DNA of 64,000 nt from Arthrobacter yangruifuii (GTDB taxonomy: Bacteria > Actinomycetota > Actinomycetes > Actinomycetales > Micrococcaceae): contig NZ_VTFX01000006.1 of the NCBI RefSeq assembly GCF_009192775.1, positions 186,001-250,000 on the forward strand, read 5' to 3'. Each line of letters starts with the position of its first letter. Position 1 is the first letter of the stretch. Below, one piece after another: positions 26,791 to 35,881 of this stretch. The position numbers were made by a program, and so were the translations under genes. The notes beneath the pieces were generated by a model, which was given only the letters and a program-made list of their open reading frames with translations, was not told the origin of the DNA and made no database searches.

Positions 26791-27831
26791 CTACCGCCCC
26801 GTCCGGCCGCCCTCGAGCAGGCGCGCCCGCTGGTTCCGCCCGTCCGGCCCGTACGGATAGTTGCCGACCTGCGGGGCACTCAGCTCGGCCAGACGCTGCT
26901 TTTCCTCGTCGGTGAGCACCAGGGACGCGGCACCCAGGTTGTCCGCCAGCTGGTCCGTGGTCCGCGCCCCGAGGATCACCGAGGTCACCCCCGGACGGTC
27001 CGCGAGCCACGCCAGCGCCACCTGCGCAGGGGTGGCCGAGTGGGCAGAAGCCACAGTCCGCAGCTCGTCCAGGATGTGCCAGGTCCGCTCGTTGTGGCTG
27101 CGCAGGTCCCAGCCCTGGAACTGCCGTGTGGGGTTGTCGCCCACCCGGGTATTGCCCGCAGGCACGGTCTCACGGTCATATTTACCCGTCAGCCAGCCGC
27201 CCGCGAGCGGTGACCAGGGCAGGAGCCTCAGTCCGGCGTCGAGCGCTGCCGGAACAATCTCGGATTCAATTTCCCGCTCCAGCAGGTTGTACTGCGGCTG
27301 CAGGGTGACCGGCAGCGCCCAGCCATGCCCGCGCGCCACATACACGGCCTTGGTCAGCTGCCAGCCGGTGAAGTTGGACAGCCCGTAGTAGCTGATCTTC
27401 CCCGCCGTGACCGCGTCATTGAGGAACCCCAGGCTCTCCTCCAGGGGAGTGCACGGGTCCCAGGCATGCAGCTGGTACAGGTCCACGTGGTCCACGCCCA
27501 GCCGGGTCAGGGAATCGTCCAGGGCACGGCGCAAATGCCGCCGGGAGGTGCCGAGATCATTCGCTCCGGAGCCCATCGGGAAGCGTCCCTTGGTGGCAAG
27601 AACGACGTCGGCGGCCTCCGTGGGATGTGCGTGCAGCCAGCGTCCGATGATTTCCTCCGACGCACCGGAGGTGTAGACGTCCGCCGTGTCCACGAAATTT
27701 CCCCCGGCACGGACGTAGTCGTCCAGGAGCGCATGGGAGACGTGCTCATCGGATTCGTTGCCGAACGTCATGGTGCCCAGCGCATAGTTGCTGACCGAGG
27801 TTCCGCTGTTGCCGAGCAATCGCATTTCCAT
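26791..27831 (-). CDS. Aldo/keto reductase (potassium-channel beta-subunit/YghZ-like group)
   Basis: A 346-residue NADPH-dependent aldo/keto reductase. The catalytic tetrad can be read as Asp48 and Tyr53 (NFVDTADVYTSG), Lys81 (LATKGRF) and His122 (LYQLHAWDP). The cofactor-binding end SVILGARTTDQLADNLGA lies near residue 300. The substrate is unknown. The ATG at 27831 is preferred because AAGGA stands seven bases before it. It begins 11 bases after the end of the acetyltransferase gene, so the two form an operon. Confidence 0.9.
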   Translation of the reverse strand: MEMRLLGNSGTSVSNYALGTMTFGNESDEHVSHALLDDYVRAGGNFVDTADVYTSGASEEIIGRWLHAHPTEAADVVLATKGRFPMGSGANDLGTSRRHLRRALDDSLTRLGVDHVDLYQLHAWDPCTPLEESLGFLNDAVTAGKISYYGLSNFTGWQLTKAVYVARGHGWALPVTLQPQYNLLEREIESEIVPAALDAGLRLLPWSPLAGGWLTGKYDRETVPAGNTRVGDNPTRQFQGWDLRSHNERTWHILDELRTVASAHSATPAQVALAWLADRPGVTSVILGARTTDQLADNLGAASLVLTDEEKQRLAELSAPQVGNYPYGPDGRNQRARLLEGGRTGR

Positions 27832-27842
27832 GGATTTTTCCT

Positions 27843-28469
27843 TCACGGTAGGGAAGCTGGTGAGTCGGCTGCCAGCCTATCCGGCACCCGGTCCAAAAGC
27901 TCCCGGTGTGCCGGCAACCGGCCGGAAGAACTGCGGTCCGAACGTAGGGCGGAGAACAACAGGGAATCGCGCCGGTGGCCGTCCACCACCCGGTGTTCCC
28001 GCAGCCGGCCCTCGAAGACAAAGCCGTTCTTTTCCAGCACCCGGACCGAACCGGCATTCTCCGGATGGCAGGTGGCTTCCACGCGGGCCAGGCCCATCGG
28101 CCCGAAGGCCAGGTCCAGCAGGAGCGCTGCGGATTCGGTCGCCATTCCCTGGCCCCAGACGCCGCGGTCCAGGGTGTAACCCAGTTCTCCGTTGCGGTCG
28201 GCCGCACTGGTGGTCCACACCGCCGCGGAACCCACCACCCGGTCCCGGACCACCACGGCCAGCGTGAACCGCGTCCGGCCGGGCCTGCCGGGTTCGGCCG
28301 CGGCGTCGTCGATGAAGTCCTGTGTCTGGGCCAGGGTGTTGGGGCCCCACGTGGACCACTGGGTAACCAGCGGATCGGAGGCAAACGCATGCACGGCCCC
28401 GACGTCGTCGGGCGTGAAATCCCGCAGCTGCAGGCGGGGACCGGTGAGCAGGATGCGGTTGGAAGTCAC
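27843..28469 (-). CDS. GNAT-family N-acetyltransferase (RimJ/RimL-like)
   Basis: A 208-residue acetyltransferase. RLQLRDFTPDDVGAVHAFASDP is the usual start of the RimJ/RimL subgroup (Acetyltransf_3). GELGYTLDRGVWGQGMATESAALLLDLAFGPMGLARVEATCHPEN holds the acetyl-CoA pyrophosphate-binding loop (W-G-Q-G-M-A), and VLEKNGFVFEGRLREH is the conserved C-terminal block. The acceptor is not known; ribosomal protein N-termini and small amines are both possible. GTG start at 28469 with a TAGATT box seven bases upstream. First gene of a two-gene unit with the aldo/keto reductase. Confidence 0.88.
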   Translation of the reverse strand: MTSNRILLTGPRLQLRDFTPDDVGAVHAFASDPLVTQWSTWGPNTLAQTQDFIDDAAAEPGRPGRTRFTLAVVVRDRVVGSAAVWTTSAADRNGELGYTLDRGVWGQGMATESAALLLDLAFGPMGLARVEATCHPENAGSVRVLEKNGFVFEGRLREHRVVDGHRRDSLLFSALRSDRSSSGRLPAHRELLDRVPDRLAADSPASLP

Positions 28470-28550
28470 GAAGGCGAATCTACCGGACCGCGGAATCCCG
28501 TCCGTGCAGGCACCCGGGGGACAGAAACGGGCAGTTTGGGGTATAGACGC

Positions 28551-28578
28551 AAAAAGTCCCCCGGAAAACCGGGGGACT
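28551..28578 (-). terminator. Terminator after tRNA-Ser(GCT)
   Basis: Ten-base stem AGTCCCCCGG with its complement around an AAAA loop, followed leftward by five T's, two bases behind the tRNA. Confidence 0.85.
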
Positions 28579-28580
28579 AG

Positions 28581-28671
28581 TGGCGGAGACGGGGAGATTT
28601 GAACTCCCGGTGGGCTTTAGGCCCACACTTCATTAGCAGTGAAGCCCATTCGGCCGCTCTGGCACGTCTCC
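28581..28671 (-). tRNA. tRNA-Ser (anticodon GCT)
   Basis: Ninety-one bases on the minus strand, beginning GGAGACGTGCCAGAGCGG, with anticodon stem CTTCA/TGAAG around CTGCTAA (anticodon GCT, reading AGC/AGU), a long variable arm, T-arm GAGTTCAAATCTC, and an encoded CCA. Confidence 0.95.
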
Positions 28672-28766
28672 AACATACTTTTCAGCTCGCACTGTCAGCA
28701 TGGCTTGCAGCTTCCGCTGCCAGCCTGACAAGACTACCGGCAACCTGCCGGTTTCAGCAAAACGCC

Positions 28767-30896
28767 TCAGCCGAGCCCTCCGGTGAGCGCTTCCCACAGG
28801 AATTCGTAGGACATGGCGTGCATCCGGGCCGATTGCCGGTTGTCCGCCGCACCGGCGTGGCCGCCCTCCAGGGCCTCATGGAACCAGACCTTGTCCGCAC
28901 CCATGGCCTTCATCCGTGCAGCCATCTTGCGGGCCTGCACCGGGCCCACCCGGTCATCACTGGTGGCGGTCCAGATCAGCGTGGGCGGATAGGAAACATC
29001 TTCCTTAATCAGGTGATACGGCGAGAACGTCTGCACGAACTCCCACTGCTGCGGATCATCCGGATCGCCGTATTCGGCAATCCAGGAATACCCGGCGGAC
29101 AGCTTGGTGTAGCGGCGCATGTCCAGCAGCGGCACCCCGCAGGACACGGCGCCGAACAGGTGCGGATACGTGGTGAGCATGTTGCCCACCAGCAGGCCGC
29201 CGTTGCTGCGGCCGGTGCAGCCAAGATGTTCCCGGGACGTGACGCCGCGGGACACCAAATCCTCGGCCACGGCAGCGAAGTCCTCATATGCCCGGTGCCG
29301 GTTTTCCTGCAGGGCGGCGCGGTGCCATTCCGGTCCGTACTCGCCGCCGCCGCGGATGTTGGCCAGAACGTACACGCCACGCCGCTCGACGCCGTCGGCG
29401 TCCGTGGTGCGCCGCTCCAGCCAGCCGCGGCCCACCACGCCGCTGTAGGCAGGGGTCAGGGACGCCTCGAACCCGCCGTAGCCGTTGAGCAGGGTGGGGT
29501 TGCCGCCGTCGAGCACCAGATCCTGCGGCGCCACCTGGAAGTACGGGACCCTGGTGCCGTCCGCAGACACGGCGAAGTGCTGTTCCACGGTGAGTCCGCT
29601 GGTGTCGAAGAACGCCGGGGAGGTTTTTACTGCCACCCCGGGGGTGCCTTCGCCGCCCCCGGGGCCGGCCAGGGTGCCGCGGGACAGCGTGGAGGGAGTG
29701 AGGAAGCCGGTGCTGATCAGCCAGTAGTCGTTGCCCGCTTTTTCATCCTCGTCATCCACGGCATACGCGTCCACCGAGTGCAGCGGCGGGCAGGCATCCA
29801 GGACCTCGGAACGCCAGCCGTCCTCCGGAGTAAGCACCCGGATCTCGGAGCTGACATCGCGAAGCAGGTTCAGCAGCAGCCGGTCCCGCGTCCAGCTCCA
29901 GGACTGCAGCGACGTTGCCGCATCCGGGGTGAAGAGGCGGCGGACGGTACGGTTCCCGGACAGGAAGTCAGCCAGCGGCGCGGCCAGCAGCGAACCAGCC
30001 GGGTGGACGGCGCCGTCGAGCTCCCAGTCCGTGCGCGGACGCAGCAGCAGCCATTCCCGGTGCAGATCCACGTTCACATCCAGCGGAACGTCCAGCTGCA
30101 CCCAGTCGCCGCCTTCGCGCAGGAAGGTGCGGGTGTTGTAGAAATCGATGATGTCCACGGCCAGGTCCCGTTCGAAGCCCGGCGTCTGGTCCCGCTGCAC
30201 CACGGCCATCATGTGGTCTTCGGGCACCTCAAAATACGGTGCGGCGTCCGCCAGCTGCTGGCCGCGGCGCAGGATGCGGCTGGTGCGCGGGTAGGACGAA
30301 GTGGTCATGGACCCCGGACCGAAATCCGTGCCGACATACAGGCTGTCCTCACCGGCCCAGCTGATCCGGCTCTTGGCTGCGGGAATGTCGAACCCGCCGG
30401 GAACAAAAGCGCCGTCGACGACGTCGAACTCCCGGAAGCGGGCCGCGTCGCCGCCGTCGGGGGAGAGGGCCACCAGGGCCCGTCGGTAGGAGGCGCCGTC
30501 CGCGGGACGCAGGAACATGGACCCGCCCCAGACCCACTCGGTGCCCTCCGCGGCGCCGAATTCATCCAGATCGAGCAGGATCTCCCACTCGGTGTCCTCC
30601 GCCGTGTAGCTTTCCCAGCTGGTGCGGCGCCACAGGCCCTTGGGGTGTTCGGCGTCGCGCCAGAAATTGTAGTAATGCTCCCCGCGCTTGCCGACCATGG
30701 GGATCCGGTCCGTGGAATCCAGCACCTCCAGCAGCCGCTCCTCGGTCTGCTCAAAGCCGGTGCGCGAGAGCAGGTCCTCGGTCACCGCGTTCTCGGAGCG
30801 CACCCAATCCAGCTGCTTGTCTCCGTAAATGTCCTCCAGCCAGAGGAACTCGTCGGTAGGGACGGAATCGGCAGCGCCGAGGTTCGAGGATGTCAT
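28767..30896 (-). CDS. Prolyl oligopeptidase (S9A family serine peptidase)
   Basis: A 709-residue cytoplasmic-type peptidase that cleaves short peptides after proline. The N-terminal beta-propeller covers roughly residues 70-420 and the catalytic alpha/beta hydrolase domain follows. The triad is visible: Ser564 in GRSNGG, Asp647 or Asp648 in TSDDRVG, and His680 in EGGHAG. The family block GYGGFEASLTPAY and the N-terminal DEFLWLEDIYG are also typical. No signal peptide is seen. A TAGGAT box lies exactly six bases before the ATG, so the transcript is probably leaderless. It is divergent from the FAD-binding protein gene. Confidence 0.94.
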   Translation of the reverse strand: MTSSNLGAADSVPTDEFLWLEDIYGDKQLDWVRSENAVTEDLLSRTGFEQTEERLLEVLDSTDRIPMVGKRGEHYYNFWRDAEHPKGLWRRTSWESYTAEDTEWEILLDLDEFGAAEGTEWVWGGSMFLRPADGASYRRALVALSPDGGDAARFREFDVVDGAFVPGGFDIPAAKSRISWAGEDSLYVGTDFGPGSMTTSSYPRTSRILRRGQQLADAAPYFEVPEDHMMAVVQRDQTPGFERDLAVDIIDFYNTRTFLREGGDWVQLDVPLDVNVDLHREWLLLRPRTDWELDGAVHPAGSLLAAPLADFLSGNRTVRRLFTPDAATSLQSWSWTRDRLLLNLLRDVSSEIRVLTPEDGWRSEVLDACPPLHSVDAYAVDDEDEKAGNDYWLISTGFLTPSTLSRGTLAGPGGGEGTPGVAVKTSPAFFDTSGLTVEQHFAVSADGTRVPYFQVAPQDLVLDGGNPTLLNGYGGFEASLTPAYSGVVGRGWLERRTTDADGVERRGVYVLANIRGGGEYGPEWHRAALQENRHRAYEDFAAVAEDLVSRGVTSREHLGCTGRSNGGLLVGNMLTTYPHLFGAVSCGVPLLDMRRYTKLSAGYSWIAEYGDPDDPQQWEFVQTFSPYHLIKEDVSYPPTLIWTATSDDRVGPVQARKMAARMKAMGADKVWFHEALEGGHAGAADNRQSARMHAMSYEFLWEALTGGLG

Positions 30897-30902
30897 CCGC
30901 CC

Positions 30903-30908
30903 ATCCTA
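30903..30908 (-). promoter_or_regulatory. -10 element of a probable leaderless promoter (prolyl oligopeptidase)
   Basis: On the minus strand TAGGAT lies six bases before the ATG at 30896. The divergent gene at 30991 has the same arrangement with TATCCT at 30979-30984. Confidence 0.5.
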
Positions 30909-30978
30909 GCGACCGGCCGTGCCGCCCCCGTTTCTGCGCGGCCGGACAGCGCAGAACGTGTGGGGCCCGGCGCCCGGA

Positions 30979-30984
30979 TATCCT
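30979..30984 (+). promoter_or_regulatory. -10 element of a probable leaderless promoter (FAD-binding protein)
   Basis: TATCCT lies exactly six bases before the ATG at 30991, with no Shine-Dalgarno between. Confidence 0.5.
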
Positions 30985-30990
30985 AGACGC

Positions 30991-33018
30991 ATGGATCACA
31001 CGCAGAGTTTCCGGGTAGCCGTCATAGGCGCAGGACCCCGCGGCCTCTCCGTAGTGGACCGGTTGCTTACCAATCGGCGTGCTTCCGCGCAGCTCCTGCC
31101 GCTGCGCATTGAACTGATTGATCCGTTCACCCCGGGACCGGGACACGTCTGGCGGACCAATCAGTCCCGGCTGTTCCTGATGAACACTCCGGCCCTGTTT
31201 CCCACAGTGGTTCCGGCCGGGGACACCGTCCGGGATTTGCTGCCCTCGCCCGCAGGGCTCTCCTTCAACCAGTGGCGGGAACTGATGGTCGCCGGTACCC
31301 GTGCCGCGGAGGGCCTTTCCGACGGCGACCGCCGGGAGCTGGCATCCCTGGGTCCGGCGGATTTCCCCAGCCGTCCGCTGTACGGGCGGTATCTGGAATG
31401 GACCTACGAGCAGCTGCGGAAAACCGCTGCCGACGACGGCGTGGAGCTGGTGCACCGCCGCACCGAAGCACTGGGAATCTCCCGCGAAGCGGACGGCCGA
31501 CTGGTCATTGAACTCGAGGGTCAGCAGGTTCTGGCGGCGGAGGCGGCGGTGCTGGCCCTGGGACACCTGCCGGCCCTGCTTTCCCCGGAACAGGCGCGGC
31601 TGCAGGACGCTGCCGAACGCCACGGCCTGACCTACCTTCCGCCCGCCGTGCCGGCCGACGTCGACTTTTCCCGGCTGCCGGCCGGAGAGCCCGTGCTGGT
31701 GCGGGGGCTGGGCCTGAACTTTTTCGACGTGATGGCTGCGGCCACCGTCGGCCGCGGCGGACGATACGTGTCCACCGGACAGGCCGCCGGCCGTGCCCTG
31801 CGCTATGAACCGTCCGGCCGTGAACCGCAGCTGATTGCCGCTTCCCGCCGCGGTACCCCCTACCGGGCCAAGGCCAAGCTGGACTCCTACGTTCCCCGCG
31901 GCATCCATCTGCGCTGGTTGACCCGCGAGGCGGCGCTCGCCTTCCGTGCGGACGGCACGCAGCCCGGCTTCGACCACGACCTGTGGCCGCTGATGCACCG
32001 GGACGCCGTCTGGGCGTACTACAGCACGCTGGCACGGGTTGCCCCGGAGGAGCTGAACGGCTCCGCCGCGGAGTTCCTTGACCGGCTGGACGCTGCGCTG
32101 AATCTTCCCGGTCCGGAATGGGATGCGGCGAAGGAGGCGGTGCTGGACAGCTGTGTTCCGTCCCACCGCCGCACCAACCTTGAAGCCCTTGCCCAGCCGC
32201 TGGGCCGCCGTCCGTTCAAGGGAGCGAACGAGGCGGACAACGCCGTGCTGGCCTATCTGGAAGGGGACGCCGCCGGATCCGCAGCCGGGGAGGACGATCC
32301 CCTGAAGATGCTCATCGGCGCCCTGAACGCCGGGCGCAGCGTGCTGAAAGCAGTGGTGGCCGACGGCGGCCTGGTCGAGGCATCCTGGCTCACCGAGCTG
32401 CGGGGCTGGTTTGAGCCGTTGGTGGAAGGACTGGCCAGCGGTCCGCCGCCGGAGCGCATTGAGCAGCTCGCCGCGTTGGTCCGTGCCGGGCTGGTGCATT
32501 TTGTCGGCCCGGATCCCCGGTTTGACGTGGATGAGGCCCGCGGCGTGTTCACCGCGTCCTCCCCGTGGGTCGGAACTGAGTATGCGGCATCCACCCTGAT
32601 GGAGGCCATGATGCCGCCCAACCGGGTGGACCGTACGGTCTCCCCGCTGCTGGCCGGGCTCATCCGGGACGGGCTGGCCCGCCCGAAGGTCATGATGTCC
32701 GCAGACGGAACCCCGGTCCTGACGCCCGGCCTGGACGTCACGCTGCCGCCCTACCGGGCCGTGGGCGTCAGCGGCGAACCGGTGAAGAACCTGTTTGTCC
32801 TGGGGCTGCAGCTGTCCTCCGTCCAGTGGGGAACGGCCATTGCCGCCGAGGCCGGCGCTCCCGCCAGTGAGGGCTCACGAACCCTGCAGGACGCGGACGA
32901 TATTGCTGCCGCACTGCTGGCAGCGGCTGCATCCGCTGCTGAGTCCGGTCCCCGCCGGGGCCGGGCAGCAGGCACGGACGACGCCGGCCGTTCGGCTGTG
33001 CCGATGGTGAGCCCCTAG
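30991..33018 (+). CDS. FAD/NAD(P)-binding protein (FAD_NAD_binding_9 family)
   Basis: A 675-residue putative flavoprotein. The dinucleotide-binding motif RVAVIGAGPRGLSVVDRLL (residues 8-26) and the block IELIDPFTPGPGHVWRTNQS (about 45-64) identify the family. A second conserved block is VLVRGLGLNFFDVMAAATVGRGG (about 234-256), and the C-terminal FVLGLQLSSVQWGTAIAAEAG is also typical. Proteins of this family are common in actinobacteria; most have no known substrate, and some are annotated as putative N-hydroxylating or lysine-oxidising enzymes. The ATG at 30991 follows a TATCCT box by six bases (leaderless), which favours it over an upstream in-frame codon. Confidence 0.87.
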   Translation: MDHTQSFRVAVIGAGPRGLSVVDRLLTNRRASAQLLPLRIELIDPFTPGPGHVWRTNQSRLFLMNTPALFPTVVPAGDTVRDLLPSPAGLSFNQWRELMVAGTRAAEGLSDGDRRELASLGPADFPSRPLYGRYLEWTYEQLRKTAADDGVELVHRRTEALGISREADGRLVIELEGQQVLAAEAAVLALGHLPALLSPEQARLQDAAERHGLTYLPPAVPADVDFSRLPAGEPVLVRGLGLNFFDVMAAATVGRGGRYVSTGQAAGRALRYEPSGREPQLIAASRRGTPYRAKAKLDSYVPRGIHLRWLTREAALAFRADGTQPGFDHDLWPLMHRDAVWAYYSTLARVAPEELNGSAAEFLDRLDAALNLPGPEWDAAKEAVLDSCVPSHRRTNLEALAQPLGRRPFKGANEADNAVLAYLEGDAAGSAAGEDDPLKMLIGALNAGRSVLKAVVADGGLVEASWLTELRGWFEPLVEGLASGPPPERIEQLAALVRAGLVHFVGPDPRFDVDEARGVFTASSPWVGTEYAASTLMEAMMPPNRVDRTVSPLLAGLIRDGLARPKVMMSADGTPVLTPGLDVTLPPYRAVGVSGEPVKNLFVLGLQLSSVQWGTAIAAEAGAPASEGSRTLQDADDIAAALLAAAASAAESGPRRGRAAGTDDAGRSAVPMVSP

Positions 33019-33160
33019 CCGGAGAAGAAACCGGCCGGCAATAAGCTGAAAGCGGGTACGTTCGATTCGAGCGTGCTCCCGGAAGGGCATCCGCAGGGTT
33101 CAGTGCTTTGCGGTCGGTACAGCACCCGTGCAGAGTCCGCACAGAACAGGAAGGCATCCG

Positions 33161-34111
33161 ATGAAAGCCTGGCAGTATATGGGCAAGCAGCAGCCGATCC
33201 AGCTGAACGAGGTTGAGGAGCCGGTTCCCGGTCCCACCCAGGTTCTTATCGATGTGAAGGCTGCGGGCCTGTGCCACTCAGACGTGATGTACATGGAGGT
33301 GGGGGACTCAGCCATGCCGTTCCTGCCGATGACGCAGGGACATGAGAACGCCGGCGTCATCACGGCCCTGGGCCCGGACGTCACCGGCTTCAAGGTGGGT
33401 GACGTGGTGGGCGTGAATTCCGCCGGTGTCCAGCCTCCCCTCGGCATGTTCACCCCGGGCGGTTTCGCGGACAAGCTGGCTGCGGATTACCGCGACCTGG
33501 CACGCGTTCCGGACGGCCTGGACATCTCCCTGGCCGCCCTGGCCACGGATGCGGGCATGACTTCCTACCACGCCATGATTAAGGCCGGCGGAGCGAAGAA
33601 GGGTATGAAGGTCGGCGTCATCGGCTTCGGCGGCCTGGGGCAGATCGGCGCCCGCGCTGCGGTCCTGGCCGGTGCCGAGGTGCACGTGGCCGAGATGAAG
33701 GAAGAGGCCTGGCCGGCGGCACGGGAAGTTGGTGCGGTTTCCTGCGTCAAGGACGCTGCGGAATGGGTGACCGATCCGCGGAGGGGCGGCGACTTCGACC
33801 TGGTTGTCGACTACGCCGGTTTCGATACCACGCAGAAAGCCGTAAACGCGATCAAGCGCGGCGGCAAGGTAGTCCAGGTTGGGCTGGGCAAGCAGACGTT
33901 CACCATCGTGACTACCTCCATTCTGGGCAAGACCATTGAAGGGTCGCTGGGCGGTACCGTGGCCGATATTGAAGAGGTCTTTGACCTGATGCTCCGCGGC
34001 GAGATCACCCCCGGCTACGAGGAAATCACCTTCGACCAGATTGGCGAGGGCTTGGAGCGGCTGAAGAACAACCAGGTCCTGGGGCGCTTGGTGGCCCGCT
34101 TCGGCGAGTAG
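33161..34111 (+). CDS. Zinc-type alcohol dehydrogenase, short form
   Basis: A 316-residue medium-chain dehydrogenase. The catalytic zinc ligand Cys38 is in GLCHSDVMY, and His61-Glu62 are in GHENAG. The Rossmann motif VGVIGFGGLGQIGARAAVLAG is at about residues 146-166. Compared with usual alcohol dehydrogenases (340-350 residues), the lobe with four structural-zinc cysteines is missing; the sequence passes from VGDVVGVNS straight to LGMFTPGGFADK. The third catalytic ligand position reads LATDAGMTSYH, with Asp in place of Cys. The ATG at 33161 has AGGAAGG ahead of it. It converges on the aldehyde dehydrogenase gene, so alcohol-to-acid oxidation by the pair is possible. Confidence 0.88.
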   Translation: MKAWQYMGKQQPIQLNEVEEPVPGPTQVLIDVKAAGLCHSDVMYMEVGDSAMPFLPMTQGHENAGVITALGPDVTGFKVGDVVGVNSAGVQPPLGMFTPGGFADKLAADYRDLARVPDGLDISLAALATDAGMTSYHAMIKAGGAKKGMKVGVIGFGGLGQIGARAAVLAGAEVHVAEMKEEAWPAAREVGAVSCVKDAAEWVTDPRRGGDFDLVVDYAGFDTTQKAVNAIKRGGKVVQVGLGKQTFTIVTTSILGKTIEGSLGGTVADIEEVFDLMLRGEITPGYEEITFDQIGEGLERLKNNQVLGRLVARFGE

Positions 34112-34132
34112 CTTCTCCGGCCCCGGGCGTTA

Positions 34133-34178
34133 ACGACGGCGGCCCCGCACACAATGGTGCGGGGCCGCCGTCGTCGTT
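34133..34178. terminator. Strong terminator between alcohol and aldehyde dehydrogenase genes
   Basis: Perfect 18-base stem beginning ACGACGGCGGCCCC, a six-base loop and the complement, then TTT. Its outer arm ACGACGGCGGC is shared with terminators at 48813 and 51476. Confidence 0.88.
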
Positions 34179-34202
34179 TAGCCGCTGGTGTCCGTTACCG
34201 GA

Positions 34203-35696
34203 TTAGAACGGGTATTCACGCGGGGCGTGCTGGACGCTGATGGTGTGGTCCGTGGTGAATTCATCGATGGCCCACTCGCCGTTGAACCGGCCGAGGCCGG
34301 AGTTCTTCTCGCCGCCGAAGGCAATGTGCGCCTCGTCCTGGACCGGGAAGTCGTTGACGTGCGTCATGCCGGCCTTGATGCGGCGGGCGAACTTCACGCC
34401 CTCCTCCAGGTTGGAGGTGAACACGGCGCTGGAGAGGCCCAGATCGGTGTCATTGGCCAGGGCCAGCGCATCCTCGGCATCCGTGGCGCGCATGATCCCG
34501 GCGATCGGGCCGAAGATCTCCTCGCGGGCCAGTTCCATGTCCTTGGTGACGTCGGCGAAGACGGTGGGGGTCAGGACCTGACCGTTGATGGTTCCTTCGA
34601 GCAGCAGGCGGGCGCCTTCGGACTTCGCGGTCTCGATCTTGGTCTTCAGGCCTTCGAGCTGCTTGGCGTTGATGATCGGGCCCACCACGTTCTTCGGGTC
34701 GGTCGGATCGCCGGCGTTCAGCGTCTTGACGTGGGCGGTGAACTTCTCCACGAACTCGTCATAGACGGCGTCTTCGACGATGATCCGGTTTACAGCCATG
34801 CAGATCTGTCCCTGGTGCAGGAACTTGCCCATGGCGGCGGCGCGGACTGCCTGGTCGACGTCGGCGTCGGCAAGGACCACAAACGGGCTGTTGCCGCCGA
34901 GCTCAAGCGCCGTGTACTTCAGCGTGGCGCCGGTGGCAGCCAGGGCGCCGATGTTCTTGCCCACGGGGGTGGAGCCGGTGAAGGAGATCATCCGCGGGGT
35001 CGGGTGCTCCACGAAGGCATCCCCGATTTCGGAACCGGCGCCGACGACGGCGTTCAGCACGCCCGCGGGCAGGCCGGCCTCTTCGAAGATCTTGGCGATG
35101 ATGAGGGCACCCGTGACCGGGGTGTCGCTGGCGGGCTTCAGCACGACGGCGTTACCGAGCGCCAGTGCCGGAGCAACGGAGCGCTGGGAGAGGTGCAGCG
35201 GGAAGTTCCAGGGGCTGATGACGCCGACGACGCCCAGCGGTGCGCGGTAGACGCGCAGTTCCTTGTTCGGCGTGTCCGAGTCCATGATCTTGCCGTGCAC
35301 CCGGTGCGGGAAGGTGGCTGCCTCACGGGTGATGGACGCTGCGGAAGCCACCTCAATGTTGGCCTTCAGCATGGTGCTGCCGGATTCGGCGTTGAGCCAG
35401 GCAATGATCTCGTCGCGGCGTTCCTCGAAGATCTCTGCAGCACGGGCGATAACGGTCCGGCGCTCATTCGGGGTCCTGGCTGCCCAATCCTTCTGGGCTT
35501 CCTCGGCGGCGGCGTACGCGTCGTTGAGGTCCTCGCGGGAAGCCTGCTGCATGGTCATCAGCTGCGAACCGTCAAAGGGGTTGGTATCCGTGAGGGTCTT
35601 GTCCGAACGGCCGTCGCGCCACTGGCCGCCGATGAACTGCTTGGCCGGGATCCAGTCCGTGAGGGCCGGGGAAGTCGATTCGAGCTGGGTTGTCAT
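34203..35696 (-). CDS. NAD(P)-dependent aldehyde dehydrogenase
   Basis: A 498-residue ALDH-superfamily enzyme that oxidises an aldehyde to its acid. Seen are [15 protein letters not shown] (cofactor and substrate region, about residues 150-164), [24 protein letters not shown] (about 232-243), the catalytic Glu in [11 protein letters not shown] (about 265-275), and the catalytic Cys in [12 protein letters not shown] (about 300). [10 protein letters not shown] and the C-terminal [22 protein letters not shown] resemble the benzaldehyde/vanillin/salicylaldehyde dehydrogenase group. The ATG at 35696 is set by an AGGAG site; the longer open frame upstream is not supported. It converges on the alcohol dehydrogenase gene across one terminator. 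Confidence 0.93.
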   Translation of the reverse strand: MTTQLESTSPALTDWIPAKQFIGGQWRDGRSDKTLTDTNPFDGSQLMTMQQASREDLNDAYAAAEEAQKDWAARTPNERRTVIARAAEIFEERRDEIIAWLNAESGSTMLKANIEVASAASITREAATFPHRVHGKIMDSDTPNKELRVYRAPLGVVGVISPWNFPLHLSQRSVAPALALGNAVVLKPASDTPVTGALIIAKIFEEAGLPAGVLNAVVGAGSEIGDAFVEHPTPRMISFTGSTPVGKNIGALAATGATLKYTALELGGNSPFVVLADADVDQAVRAAAMGKFLHQGQICMAVNRIIVEDAVYDEFVEKFTAHVKTLNAGDPTDPKNVVGPIINAKQLEGLKTKIETAKSEGARLLLEGTINGQVLTPTVFADVTKDMELAREEIFGPIAGIMRATDAEDALALANDTDLGLSSAVFTSNLEEGVKFARRIKAGMTHVNDFPVQDEAHIAFGGEKNSGLGRFNGEWAIDEFTTDHTISVQHAPREYPF

Positions 35697-35881
35697 GATT
35701 TCTCCTAGATGAATCTTGACGATGTATTGGTGGTTACAACCGATGTGGGGGCAGAACAATTCCCGAGGCCGGACTGTCAAGGGGAGTACATAGTAAGTGA
35801 CCTGTTTATTTACCCCTGTTCCGTCTAACGTGAAGCTAAGCCGGGACACTCCCGGCTGCTCCTACGGCAAAGGACGCGGTC

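Noticed and set aside
28599-30986. A 795-codon open frame on the plus strand opposite the prolyl oligopeptidase gene
   Set aside because: Spans a tRNA gene and the antisense of a gene with an intact catalytic triad; it has no recognisable motif.
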